A DNA stretch of 23,463 nucleotides from an uncultured Bacteroidales bacterium (GCA_947305045.1 CAMZCW010000017.1:1-23463); one strand, 5' to 3'. Numbered from the stretch's first letter, positions 8,530 to 15,237 are shown. Notes: generated by a model not told the origin, from the sequence alone. Made by a program: numbers and translations.

Positions 8530-8888
8530 CACTTAACGATGAAGTAACAACCGGCCAGGATGAGGAGAAGGCCTATCCACTGCGTCCAGACCACGGTTTC
8601 GTGGAAAAACAATACCGCTACCAGCATGCCGAACAGGAAGCTGAGCGAAGACAGCGGATATACCAGGCTGAACGGGAAACTGCGGAGCATATACATCCAC
8701 TCCAACGTGCCCACGATACCGCAGATACCGGAAGCGATGAGCCACCAGTTGGTCAGAATCCCGTCACGAAGAAAAGTCCAGGTCCAGCTGAACGTACCCA
8801 TCTGCTCTGCCGCGACTTTGAAGAGCGACTGGGCGCTACACATCAGGATGGCCTGCGTGATTGATAAAACAATAAGTCTTAATAACAT
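8529..8888 (-). CDS. Small EamA/DMT-family membrane protein
   Basis: A 119-residue protein with four predicted membrane segments, at about residues 3-20, 46-68, 73-94 and 99-118. This is the size and layout of single-domain drug/metabolite transporters such as SMR or ArnE/F subunits. Such proteins usually act as dimers and move small or lipid-linked compounds across the inner membrane. In this operon it may flip a lipid or sugar-lipid substrate for the glycosyltransferase or the polyene lipid, which is inference from context. It starts at ATG 8888, overlapping the chain-length-factor gene by 10 nt, and its stop overlaps the LolA-like start. Confidence 0.75.
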   Translation of the reverse strand: MLLRLIVLSITQAILMCSAQSLFKVAAEQMGTFSWTWTFLRDGILTNWWLIASGICGIVGTLEWMYMLRSFPFSLVYPLSSLSFLFGMLVAVLFFHETVVWTQWIGLLLILAGCYFIVK

Positions 8889-9406
8889 GGTTTCGTCGAT
8901 AAAACTATGGCTACGGCATGTTCCGTGCCCGGTAGCCGGTTAATGTCCATTTTGGGTGTGCGCTCGTCGTACCATCCCACAAGCGCCGTTTCTATCTCTC
9001 CCAGTTGCAACTGCATCATGGCGTCGTTCAGGGCGCTTTGCAGCGAGATGCCAGTATGCGAATAAGTCGCATTGTAGCCATGGCAGCCCAGCCGGATGGC
9101 AATGAGCGATCCAATGGTATTGTGCGTACTCTGCATAAAGTGAACCGGACGCATGGGAGCCTGGTCCGGCTGAAGGACGCCTTCCAGGAAGGCCTCCGAA
9201 TTTTCCATGCAGCCGTAGTCCGTGGCTGTAATAATGGCGTCCGGCATTTCCACGCCGGCCTGGGCCAGCGCCCTCACCGAGCACCACAGGGCGCGTTTCA
9301 GAAGCCGCCCCATCCGACGTGCCTCCAGCGGGGTAATGACCTCGCGGAAGTCCGGGTCCTCGGGCCCCAGCTTCACTACGGCGCGTATATACACTTCCCT
9401 ATTCAT
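8879..9406 (-). CDS. Chain-length-factor-like beta-ketoacyl synthase protein (short, no catalytic Cys)
   Basis: A 175-residue protein covering only the N-terminal half of a ketosynthase/thiolase fold. STHNTIGSLIAIRLG at 93-107 matches the KS dimer-helix region and YNATYSHTGIS at 111-121 matches the nucleophile elbow. The KS cysteine (TACSS) is absent, with Ser116 at that place. It resembles the APE chain-length factors (Ketoacyl-synt_2 type) that pair with a catalytic KS. The C-terminal half of a full KS, including both active-site histidines, is missing. The intact start and stop overlaps with both neighbours argue against a decayed pseudogene. It probably forms a heterodimer with the KS encoded just upstream and shapes polyene length. 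Confidence 0.72.
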   Translation of the reverse strand: MNREVYIRAVVKLGPEDPDFREVITPLEARRMGRLLKRALWCSVRALAQAGVEMPDAIITATDYGCMENSEAFLEGVLQPDQAPMRPVHFMQSTHNTIGSLIAIRLGCHGYNATYSHTGISLQSALNDAMMQLQLGEIETALVGWYDERTPKMDINRLPGTEHAVAIVLSTKPCY

Positions 9407-10628
9407 AGGCGCTCAGGATTAAGGACGAGTCGTTTCCGCCAAAGCCAAAGGCATTGGTGAGAATGTGTCTGAGATGACCGGTCAGAGCCGGGCATGATAG
9501 AGCCTCCGGCTTGATCGGGGGTCTCACCGGAACAAGGCAGGCAGGGTCCGGGGTGCTCCAATTGAGCTCCGCCGGCACAAAACCGTGCTGCAGTGCCAGG
9601 AGGCAAAATACGGCCTCGATGGAACCGGAGGCACTGGTGGTGTGCCCGGTAAAGGGTTTGGTGGAACTCACCGGAGGCAAATTCTCGCCAAAGATACGCC
9701 GCAGTGCCGCACTTTCCGAGGCATCATTGTTGGGCGTCCCAGTGCCGTGCGCATTGATATAGTCGATATCGGAAGGCTCCAGTCCTGCGCGCTTAAGCGC
9801 TTGTGTCATAGCCAGATAAGCACCTTCCCCGTCTTCGGAGGAAGCCGTTTGATGGAAGGCGTCGCAGGCATTGCCGAATCCGGAAAGGACAGCCAGCGGT
9901 TTAGCTCCTCGTTTCCGGGCCGAAGCCAAAGTCTCCAGCACCAGATAGGCAGCCCCCTCTCCCAAGTTCAGGCCGGCGCGGTTGGCGTCGAAGGGACGGC
10001 AAGGCTGCCGATCCAGAATCATCAGGGAATGGAAACCGTTCAGGTGGTAGTTGGACAGGCTTTCGCTGCCCCCCGCAACGACACATTGACATTGCCCCGT
10101 AAGCAGCAGACGGGCGCCGTAAATGAGGGCATTGGCAGCGGAAGAACAGGCGGTGGATAAAGTAGTGGCATCGTCAAAACCACCCACAGACAGGGCCGCC
10201 AAGTCCGTGCAGGCCCCGCAGCTGTGGTTCGAAGAATAAACGGGATAGCTTTTCTCCGTGATGTCCATGGCGCCTACGGTGGTGCCGGAAACCAGGATAC
10301 GGGATGCCCGGTCGGAGCCGGGCATGACGGGACCGGAGCCCCCGACCTGACCGGGGGTCTCCAGACCGGCTTCTTGCAGCGCCTCCCGGATAGCCAGGAT
10401 GGACATAAGCGTGGTCCTTGGCCAGGTGGCAGGAGCGCCCGCAAGCGCTGCCATAGCTGCATTGCTGAGCGCAACCTCTCCTACCGGATAATCCCTGAGG
10501 GACGTTTCCAGGTAGCGGACAGGTCCCACACCGGAGCGGCCTTCGCACAGCGCAGACAGGGTATCGGCCTTACCGATCCCGATGGCGCTCACAACGCCCG
10601 CACCCGTTATGACAATGGTTTCTTTCAC
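9399..10628 (-). CDS. Beta-ketoacyl-ACP synthase (FabF-like), catalytic, carrying two palindromic-element insertions
   Basis: A 409-residue condensing enzyme. All KS active-site parts are visible: Cys161 in LSTACSSAAN, His294 in NAHGTGTPNND, Lys324 and His329 in TKPFTGHT, and the closing FGFGGNDSS. It elongates acyl-ACP with malonyl-ACP by decarboxylative condensation and probably pairs with the chain-length-factor protein translated next (8-nt overlap). Two stretches do not fit the family: residues 90-110 and about 368-386 are encoded by copies of a GC-rich double-hairpin repeat (10301-10361 and 9471-9525). Both fall where FabF has surface loops, before the ILVSGT strand and before LTNAFGFGG. 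The reading frame is kept in both. The start is GTG, immediately after the TAA of the ACP gene. Confidence 0.88.
   Translation of the reverse strand: MKETIVITGAGVVSAIGIGKADTLSALCEGRSGVGPVRYLETSLRDYPVGEVALSNAAMAALAGAPATWPRTTLMSILAIREALQEAGLETPGQVGGSGPVMPGSDRASRILVSGTTVGAMDITEKSYPVYSSNHSCGACTDLAALSVGGFDDATTLSTACSSAANALIYGARLLLTGQCQCVVAGGSESLSNYHLNGFHSLMILDRQPCRPFDANRAGLNLGEGAAYLVLETLASARKRGAKPLAVLSGFGNACDAFHQTASSEDGEGAYLAMTQALKRAGLEPSDIDYINAHGTGTPNNDASESAALRRIFGENLPPVSSTKPFTGHTTSASGSIEAVFCLLALQHGFVPAELNWSTPDPACLVPVRPPIKPEALSCPALTGHLRHILTNAFGFGGNDSSLILSAYE
9471..9525. repeat. Double-hairpin palindromic element, copy A, inside a ketosynthase gene
   Basis: This is a 55-nt element with GAGATG at its left end and GTCTC at its right. 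The left hairpin is ATGACCGG / TCAGAG loop / CCGGGCAT with one mismatch. The right hairpin is decayed: CTCCGG, CTTGA loop, TCGGGG. It is collinear with copies at 10301 and 11869 and is the most degenerate of the three. The minus-strand gene reads it in a different frame from the other copies (VRPPIKPEALSCPALTGH). The frame shared by the other copies is also open here, reading TPDQAGG and MPGSDRSS. Confidence 0.75.
10301..10361. repeat. Double-hairpin palindromic element, copy B, inside the same ketosynthase gene
   Basis: This is a 61-nt element. The left hairpin is a perfect ATGCCCGG / TCGGAG loop / CCGGGCAT stem at 10304-10325. The right hairpin has stem CCCCCG and CGGGGG, ending in GTCTC. 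It is 6 nt longer than copies A and C between the hairpins, so length changes by a multiple of three. It encodes residues 90-110 of the KS (TPGQVGG, then MPGSDRAS), sharing reading frame and peptide pattern with copy C in another gene. Confidence 0.8.
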
Positions 10629-10889
10629 TTATTTCTTTCTGTTGGCGGCCACGTAATCTGCCATGACGGCCATGCTTTGGAACACGTCTTTTCCCTCCTT
10701 GGGATTCGCCAGACGAATACCATAGTTTTTCTCCAGCAGTACGATGAGCTCCAGCACGTCAATGGAATCCAGGCCCAGGCCCTGATCACCAAAGAGCGGT
10801 GCATTGTCGTCAATATCCTCCGGTGTCATACCTTCCAGATTCAAGGCTTCGATCACCTTTAGTTTAAGTTCAATAATCAATTCGTTCAT
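10629..10889 (-). CDS. Acyl carrier protein (second ACP of the operon)
   Basis: An 86-residue ACP. The phosphopantetheine attachment serine is Ser42 in GLGLDSIDVLEL, inside the usual helix II context. The protein is acidic and ends VMADYVAANRKK. It carries the growing polyene or starter chain on a 4'-phosphopantetheine arm. Compared with the other ACP in this operon it has a GLGLDS rather than a GIDS lead-in, which suggests a separate partner set (starter against extension), though this is inference. I use ATG at 10889; an in-frame TTG at 10904 is rejected as weaker. Its TAA directly abuts the GTG start of the following KS gene, which favours coupled expression of this ACP and that KS. Confidence 0.88.
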   Translation of the reverse strand: MNELIIELKLKVIEALNLEGMTPEDIDDNAPLFGDQGLGLDSIDVLELIVLLEKNYGIRLANPKEGKDVFQSMAVMADYVAANRKK

Positions 10890-10907
10890 CTTGCAAAAAT
10901 ACAAAAA

Positions 10908-11405
10908 TCATTTGAGAATTTCTCCTCTTGTCACCAGCCAGGCGTCGGCCTGCCATTCTGTATCCGACGGACAGTCAATCCAGGCCACCACGGCACTTTG
11001 GGTACTGCAGTCCTGAAAAGCCTCGCGAACCAGGGCCCACAGTTGCGCCTCATCGTATGTTTCCAGCACGTAGGCCGATGTCTCTCCGGCATACTTGTTC
11101 CGGATGGCAATCTCGCCGGTGACTATGTTGGGCAGCGTGTAAACAAATAGCGCGGGCGACGGGAAATCGGCCATGGTGGCTGCATAGTGGCGGTCGTTGG
11201 CCACGCAGCCTTCCCGGCTGAAAACCAGAACGGCACGGTCCTCACGGGGCTGGAACCGGTCCGCTTCATCACCCACCAGCATTTCTGTCAGGAGGAAGCC
11301 CAGTTTGGAGAGTACATCCATCTTGAAGAACTTGGGATAGTCCCCCGCCAACTGCCTGTATAAGGTGTTCAAGTTGGCGCCTGAAGGAATGGCCACGTGT
11401 TTCAC
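10908..11405 (-). CDS. Degenerate ketosynthase-fold protein of the polyene operon
   Basis: A 165-residue protein that aligns by eye with the N-terminal half of ketosynthases in one region: SREGCVANDRHYAATMAD followed by PSPALFVYTLPNIVTGEIAIRNKYAGET. The last block is the KS helix that normally leads into the nucleophile, but the expected cysteine is missing (ETSAYVLE). No KS histidines are present and the C-terminal half is absent. Similar short KS-like proteins occur in Bacteroidetes APE/flexirubin loci; their role is not settled and may be structural. The start is GTG at 11405, which forms a GTGA overlap with the stop of the preceding KS gene, so it looks maintained rather than decayed. Confidence 0.68.
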   Translation of the reverse strand: MKHVAIPSGANLNTLYRQLAGDYPKFFKMDVLSKLGFLLTEMLVGDEADRFQPREDRAVLVFSREGCVANDRHYAATMADFPSPALFVYTLPNIVTGEIAIRNKYAGETSAYVLETYDEAQLWALVREAFQDCSTQSAVVAWIDCPSDTEWQADAWLVTRGEILK

Positions 11406-12523
11406 TGCGCACCTCCTTTTCTGAAGAGCAGGGCTCCGTTTACGCCGCCAAAGCCGGAAAGCAGTTTGATGAATTCCGTGCCGCGGGTGGGCATTTCCTG
11501 TGCCGATACCCGCACCGGCCGGCTTACCCCCAGTTCCGCAAAGCCCCGGGTAGGCAACGCAATGCCGGCGTCGCAGGCCTGCATGGACACAATGGATTCC
11601 AGGATGCCCGCAGCCCCCATCGTGTGACCGAAAATGCCTTTGAGCGCGTTCACGGGAACATCCAGAAGTCCGGCCCGTTCAAGCGCAATGGCTTCCATTT
11701 CGTCATTGTAACGGGTAGCTGTACCATGGACGTTCACAAACGCGAGTTGCTCACGCTTCACTTGCGGGAGCAGGTACTTAAGGGCATTGTAGCTGCCCTC
11801 GCCGCTTCGTGACGGTCCCGAGATATGGTTGGCGTCGTTGCGCACGGCCCCATCCACCAGTTCCCAGGGAGATGGCCGATCGGAGTCGGCCATGACGTCA
11901 TGCCCGGCTTGACCGGGCATCTCTCCGCTGAGCACCATGGCGGCAGCAGCCTCGCCCAGGTTCAGGCCATCCCTGGCGGCATCGAATGGCCTGCAAGGCT
12001 GCAGGGACAGTGCTTTCAGGGACTGAAACCCGGTGACGATAAAACGGGACTGCACCTCCGCCCCTACCACTACCACGTGGTCATATGCCCCGGAGCGGAT
12101 CATACGCATCCCTTGCAACAGGGCGGCCAGACCGGAGATACAGGCATTGGACACCACCACAGGCCGGGTTGTCACTCCCAGTGCAGCCGCGATGCGTGTG
12201 GCTGAGGCAGCCGGCGAAACGTCCTCGCTGTCAATTTGTTCCACATTGCCTTTGATAGTAGAAAGTACCAGCCCAACACGCGGACCGGCCGGATTTACCT
12301 CCGCTTGTGCCAGAGCCTTGCGGGCGGCTTCTACGGCAATGTGCTCAAAAAACGAGGGACCGTCAAATTCCGCCCGGTTCAGAAGCGACGCCACATACGG
12401 CTCCGGTAGCGCGGGATAAAGCTGCAGTGCAGAGTGGCCGGCACGCACGGCCAGAAACACCGCTTCCGGGGTGTCCCCAACCGGTGTCACGACACCGCAT
12501 CCTGCACAGAAGACTTTAGTCAT
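11402..12523 (-). CDS. Beta-ketoacyl-ACP synthase, catalytic, carrying one palindromic-element insertion
   Basis: A 373-residue KS counted from ATG at 12523 (an upstream in-frame ATG at 12565 would overlap the previous gene by 50 nt, against 8 nt for this one). Cys128 in VVSNACISG, His266 in VHGTATRYNDE, Lys295 and His300 in LKGIFGHTMGAAG, and the C-terminal LLSGFGGVNG are all present. It is a complete condensing enzyme, probably the starter KS or one half of the KS/CLF pair. Residues about 201-218 (EMPGQAGHDVMADSDRPS) are not KS-like; they are encoded by a palindromic double-hairpin repeat at 11869-11923 and sit between the LVL strand and the following strand, at a surface helix position of FabF. 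Confidence 0.87.
   Translation of the reverse strand: MTKVFCAGCGVVTPVGDTPEAVFLAVRAGHSALQLYPALPEPYVASLLNRAEFDGPSFFEHIAVEAARKALAQAEVNPAGPRVGLVLSTIKGNVEQIDSEDVSPAASATRIAAALGVTTRPVVVSNACISGLAALLQGMRMIRSGAYDHVVVVGAEVQSRFIVTGFQSLKALSLQPCRPFDAARDGLNLGEAAAAMVLSGEMPGQAGHDVMADSDRPSPWELVDGAVRNDANHISGPSRSGEGSYNALKYLLPQVKREQLAFVNVHGTATRYNDEMEAIALERAGLLDVPVNALKGIFGHTMGAAGILESIVSMQACDAGIALPTRGFAELGVSRPVRVSAQEMPTRGTEFIKLLSGFGGVNGALLFRKGGAQ
11869..11923. repeat. Double-hairpin palindromic element, copy C, inside the other ketosynthase gene
   Basis: This is a 55-nt element and the best preserved copy. Left hairpin: ATGGCCGA / TCGGAG loop / TCGGCCAT, an 8-bp perfect stem. Right hairpin: ATGCCCGG / CTTGA loop / CCGGGCAT, also perfect. 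The outer ends GAGATG and CATCTC and the centre CATGACGTCATG are themselves complementary, so the whole element is a large inverted repeat of a unit that is itself a hairpin. It is translated in frame into residues about 201-218 of the KS. Confidence 0.85.
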
Positions 12524-12947
12524 TCTTGACGGCGCTCTTGAGGGACGCAGTTGCAATGAGTTCATCGCCTATGCGTACCTCTGCATCGACCATGGTAATG
12601 TTATACACTTCCTCCTTGAGGTAGATGGTGGTTTCCAGGGTTTCTCCCGCCTTGGGAAGCCGGGCAATCTGAAGTTTACGGAACTGGCCGATATACCCGA
12701 TTTTCACCGGAAGGTGCAAAATAAATTTGCTGTAATACCCTACGCGTACGGCACTGCACTGGGCCATGTGCTCCATGAGTCCGGCCGCGCTCAGGCAAGC
12801 GTCTTCCATCAGAAGGTTCTTCCCCTCCTGCGGAGTAAAACGAATGCGGGCCAGTTCGGGAGTGTATTCCTCCAAACTGTCTACAAAGCGAAAAGGAGGT
12901 TGCTGAGGCAGTAATTCGCCGATAGGAATGTCGCTGAAAGGATTCAT
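12516..12947 (-). CDS. Hotdog-fold dehydratase subunit, ApeP-like
   Basis: A 143-residue protein. ELLPQQPPFRFVD at residues 11-23 matches the FabZ start block LLPHRYPFLLVD, and GLMEHMAQCSAV at 56-67 matches the FabZ helix carrying the catalytic Glu, so E59 is the candidate acid. The FabZ histidine block HFPG is absent, replaced by a stretch without His (EGKNLLMEDACLS). This is complementary to the other hotdog protein of the operon, which has the His but a Gln in place of the Glu. Together they would make one working 3-hydroxyacyl-ACP dehydratase. I use ATG at 12947 because it makes an ATGA overlap with the acyltransferase stop; ATG at 12956 is an alternative. Confidence 0.8.
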   Translation of the reverse strand: MNPFSDIPIGELLPQQPPFRFVDSLEEYTPELARIRFTPQEGKNLLMEDACLSAAGLMEHMAQCSAVRVGYYSKFILHLPVKIGYIGQFRKLQIARLPKAGETLETTIYLKEEVYNITMVDAEVRIGDELIATASLKSAVKND

Positions 12948-13834
12948 TGCGCCCATAAATCAAAAAAGTTATACCACTGCTCCGGATACTGACGGGTCAT
13001 GTTTTCCAGTACAGCTACATATTCGCCTGCCAAGGCCTGAGCCCGTTGGAACGCGGTTCCCTCCTGCGGCAAGGGCAAACTTCGCATCACCATCCGGTAG
13101 GTATCGCGGCTTTCCTTAAATACAAAAGCGGCGAGTACCGGAACTTCCCGCTGCACAGCCAGCACAAACGGGCCTTGCGGGAAGGTGGCATCGGCCCCCA
13201 GGAAGGGCAGGCGGAACGTTTTGGTGGAGCCGAAGGTACGGTCCGCCGGGAGCGAAACAATTCCGCCGTCTGCCAGCGCGTTGTTCAGGATGAACAGGTG
13301 GGACCAATCGTCTTTTACCGGCACCATCTCAATGCGGCTCGCGGCAAATAAACGGTCGCGGTTCTGCATGACGAAGGGCGTTTCCCCTGCATAGACCAGT
13401 ACCTTGATGGTACGGGGGGATGCAAGCATGTAACCCACCATTTCAAAGTTCCCAACGTGGGAGCCCAGCATGACAAATGCACCCGGCTTTCCCGCCAGGT
13501 CGTCAAAAATGCTTTTGCTGCCGGAAACCAGCCGGAAGTGCTTGCCGGCATAGGCGCTGAACCGGTCGATGACCAGTTTCCCCATGCCGTACATGTTACG
13601 GAACACGCACAGGAAACTATGCACTGCGCCGTAGTTCATTCTGTTGCGGAAAAAACGGTACGAGGCCCTGCGGCCTCGTCCGTCAAACAACACATAGAAC
13701 GGAATGGCCAGTGACATAATGCCGTAGCTGAGCCCGAGAGGGCACACCCTTACCAGGGATAACAAGGTCCGCTGCATCCAGGGAGTGCCGTCTGTGGAGC
13801 CACGCCATGCGCGCGTGCCTTCCTGCTTAGCCAA
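12944..13834 (-). CDS. LpxL/HtrB-type lipid acyltransferase
   Basis: A 296-residue member of the lipid A biosynthesis acyltransferase family. The catalytic HX4E motif is GSHVGNFEMVG, with H126 and E131, and SLPADRTFG near residue 195 matches the later donor/acceptor block. There is a hydrophobic N-terminal segment at about 31-50, fitting an inner-membrane-bound enzyme. These proteins transfer acyl groups from acyl-ACP to lipid. In APE loci one is proposed to move the polyene chain from ACP to its lipid anchor, which fits the ACP gene just upstream. The apparent start is TTG at 13834, overlapping the ACP stop by 8 nt. The next in-frame ATG (13777) would remove the WRGSTDGTPWM region that I recall as conserved in relatives, so TTG is preferred. 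Confidence 0.8.
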   Translation of the reverse strand: MAKQEGTRAWRGSTDGTPWMQRTLLSLVRVCPLGLSYGIMSLAIPFYVLFDGRGRRASYRFFRNRMNYGAVHSFLCVFRNMYGMGKLVIDRFSAYAGKHFRLVSGSKSIFDDLAGKPGAFVMLGSHVGNFEMVGYMLASPRTIKVLVYAGETPFVMQNRDRLFAASRIEMVPVKDDWSHLFILNNALADGGIVSLPADRTFGSTKTFRLPFLGADATFPQGPFVLAVQREVPVLAAFVFKESRDTYRMVMRSLPLPQEGTAFQRAQALAGEYVAVLENMTRQYPEQWYNFFDLWAQ

Positions 13835-14069
13835 TACGGGCGGCGATGAATTTGCAGAAATCGTCCAGGGTAATGAGTTCCTTGAAGTCTTCCGGTTTCA
13901 TCTTGAAGCCAAACTGTTCCTCTACCAGGACAACCACATCTACCACTTCCAGGGAATCAATACCCAGATCTTCTTTCAGACGGGCGTCTTCGCTGATTTT
14001 GCTTTCTTCGATTTCCAGGTCTTCCACCAGGAATTCGTTAACTTTCTCGTAAATTTCGTCGATAGTCAT
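13827..14069 (-). CDS. Acyl carrier protein (first ACP of the operon)
   Basis: An 80-residue ACP with the phosphopantetheine serine Ser39 in EDLGIDSLEVVDVVVLVEE. It is acidic, with the normal four-helix ACP layout and length. It would carry the malonyl or growing acyl chain for the ketosynthases and probably delivers product to the acyltransferase translated next (8-nt overlap). The 22 nt between it and the methyltransferase gene are almost entirely A and T, unlike the rest of the operon, which may help ribosome access because Bacteroidetes make little use of Shine-Dalgarno pairing. A second, distinct ACP lies later in the operon. Confidence 0.9.
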   Translation of the reverse strand: MTIDEIYEKVNEFLVEDLEIEESKISEDARLKEDLGIDSLEVVDVVVLVEEQFGFKMKPEDFKELITLDDFCKFIAARIG

Positions 14070-14091
14070 AATTATTATATAAATATAAGAG

Positions 14092-15180
14092 TTATTTGAT
14101 TTTACATACTAAGATGCTATGCCCGAGCCCAATATGGTCATGGATGGTCTCCACCCGGAGGCCGGCGTCATTTACCAGGCGGATGAGGTCCTCCGAATGG
14201 TACATTTTGGAATTGCCATTGGCCATGGCCGTGAAATATACACTGGTGAGGGTAAGGCAAAAGGCGGCTGTCTCATAGCGCTGCCGGTCCCATAAGGTCT
14301 CCATGACAAGAAGCGTGGTCTGCGGCCCCATCACCTTGGCTGCCCGTTGCAGTATGGAGAGGATTTGCTCCTCGCTGAAGCAGTCCAGGAACTGGCTCAT
14401 CCAGATAACGTCCGGATGGAGCGTTTGCGGGAAGGCGCTGGCCGGGTCCAGCATATTGATGCCCACCCCGTGAATGCGACCGGCATTCGGGTCCTGGGCT
14501 GTGGCCTGTTTCATCAGGCCGATTTGCTGCGGAAGATCCACGATGGTTATTTCCACTTCCGGATCATAGGCCACGCAGCGCTGGGCGAAACGTCCCGTAT
14601 TGCCTCCCACATCCATAATCTTGTGCGGTTTCCCGGCAAAGACAATGGGAAGGGCGGCCTCAAACGATTCGTCGGAATAATAATGGTCAAAGCGGAACCA
14701 GCTCTCCTGTACTTGCTCGGGCAGCGAAGAAAGGCCCTCATAGATGGTGGACCAGGGGCCAAAGTGCTCCAGGCCGGCCGGACGACCTTCCTTCAGGGAT
14801 TCTTCCAGGTGGAAAAGCCCGATATAGTTGACATCGTGGTTAAAATCCATGTTGACCCGGCTGAAAGGGTTCGTAAGCAGGAACCAGCCGGTTTTGGTAA
14901 GGGAAAAGCGCTTGTCTTTGTCAATGATGACCGTGCCAATGGAAAGGGACGCTTCCAGCAATACCTTGGCGGCGTAGCTGCTGATGCCGGCTTTTTGCGC
15001 AATTTCCGCCTCCGAAGCAGGGGCTTCACGCAGCAGGTCCAAAATCCCGAACTTGAGCATAAGGCGGCTAACCTGGAATACAATGGGCCCAAAGGCTATG
15101 TATTCTGCCAGCCGCTGTGCTTCCAGCGCGCTCAGGTTATCTTGCGTATAGGCTTTCTCTATATTCGGGAAGAAATGCAT
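14092..15180 (-). CDS. SAM-dependent O-methyltransferase-like protein, first gene of the polyene operon
   Basis: A 362-residue class I methyltransferase with the layout of hydroxyneurosporene/acetylserotonin-type O-methyltransferases. An N-terminal winged-helix dimerisation part is visible (LMLKFGILDLLREAPASEAEIAQKAGIS, split by family spacing), followed by SAM motif I IMDVGGNTGRFAQRC at about residue 186, then VDLPQQ, and the MSQFLDCFSEEQILSIL block. It would methylate a hydroxyl or ring position of the aryl head group, as in many APEs, which carry a methyl group on the head; the site is inferred. It is the first gene of the run, with a candidate TAnnTTTG promoter 30 nt upstream. Confidence 0.83.
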   Translation of the reverse strand: MHFFPNIEKAYTQDNLSALEAQRLAEYIAFGPIVFQVSRLMLKFGILDLLREAPASEAEIAQKAGISSYAAKVLLEASLSIGTVIIDKDKRFSLTKTGWFLLTNPFSRVNMDFNHDVNYIGLFHLEESLKEGRPAGLEHFGPWSTIYEGLSSLPEQVQESWFRFDHYYSDESFEAALPIVFAGKPHKIMDVGGNTGRFAQRCVAYDPEVEITIVDLPQQIGLMKQATAQDPNAGRIHGVGINMLDPASAFPQTLHPDVIWMSQFLDCFSEEQILSILQRAAKVMGPQTTLLVMETLWDRQRYETAAFCLTLTSVYFTAMANGNSKMYHSEDLIRLVNDAGLRVETIHDHIGLGHSILVCKIK

Positions 15181-15206
15181 CTTCTATTTAAGGTATTGTT
15201 ATTGGC

Positions 15207-15237
15207 TTGCAAATTTAGTAATAATTTTCTAATTTTG
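15207..15237 (+). promoter_or_regulatory. Bacteroidetes-type promoter of the deoxyhypusine-synthase-like gene
   Basis: TTG (15207-15209), a 20-nt spacer and TAATTTTG (15230-15237) match the -33/-7 consensus with the usual spacing. The start of transcription is expected near 15243, leaving a leader of about 55 nt before the ATG at 15300. Confidence 0.65.
15210..15217 (-). promoter_or_regulatory. Candidate -7 element of the polyene operon promoter
   Basis: On the minus strand TAAATTTG matches TAnnTTTG, placing a transcription start near 15203-15206, about 25 nt before the first ATG. I do not see a TTG at the right distance upstream, so the call rests on the -7 match and position only. It shares the 119-nt divergent region with the promoter at 15207-15237 and the two overlap. 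Confidence 0.45.

Noticed and set aside
10894..10901. TATTTTTG on the minus strand as a promoter for the second ACP
   Set aside because: It would place the transcription start at or after the ATG at 10889 and has no -33 partner; probably chance in an AT-rich spacer.
8879..11405. The two short ketosynthase-like genes as pseudogenes
   Set aside because: Both have intact frames and exact overlapping start and stop codons with their neighbours, and such short forms are expected in this type of locus.
14070..14091. AT-rich spacer before the first ACP as a promoter
   Set aside because: There is no TAnnTTTG match; it is better explained as an unstructured translation leader.
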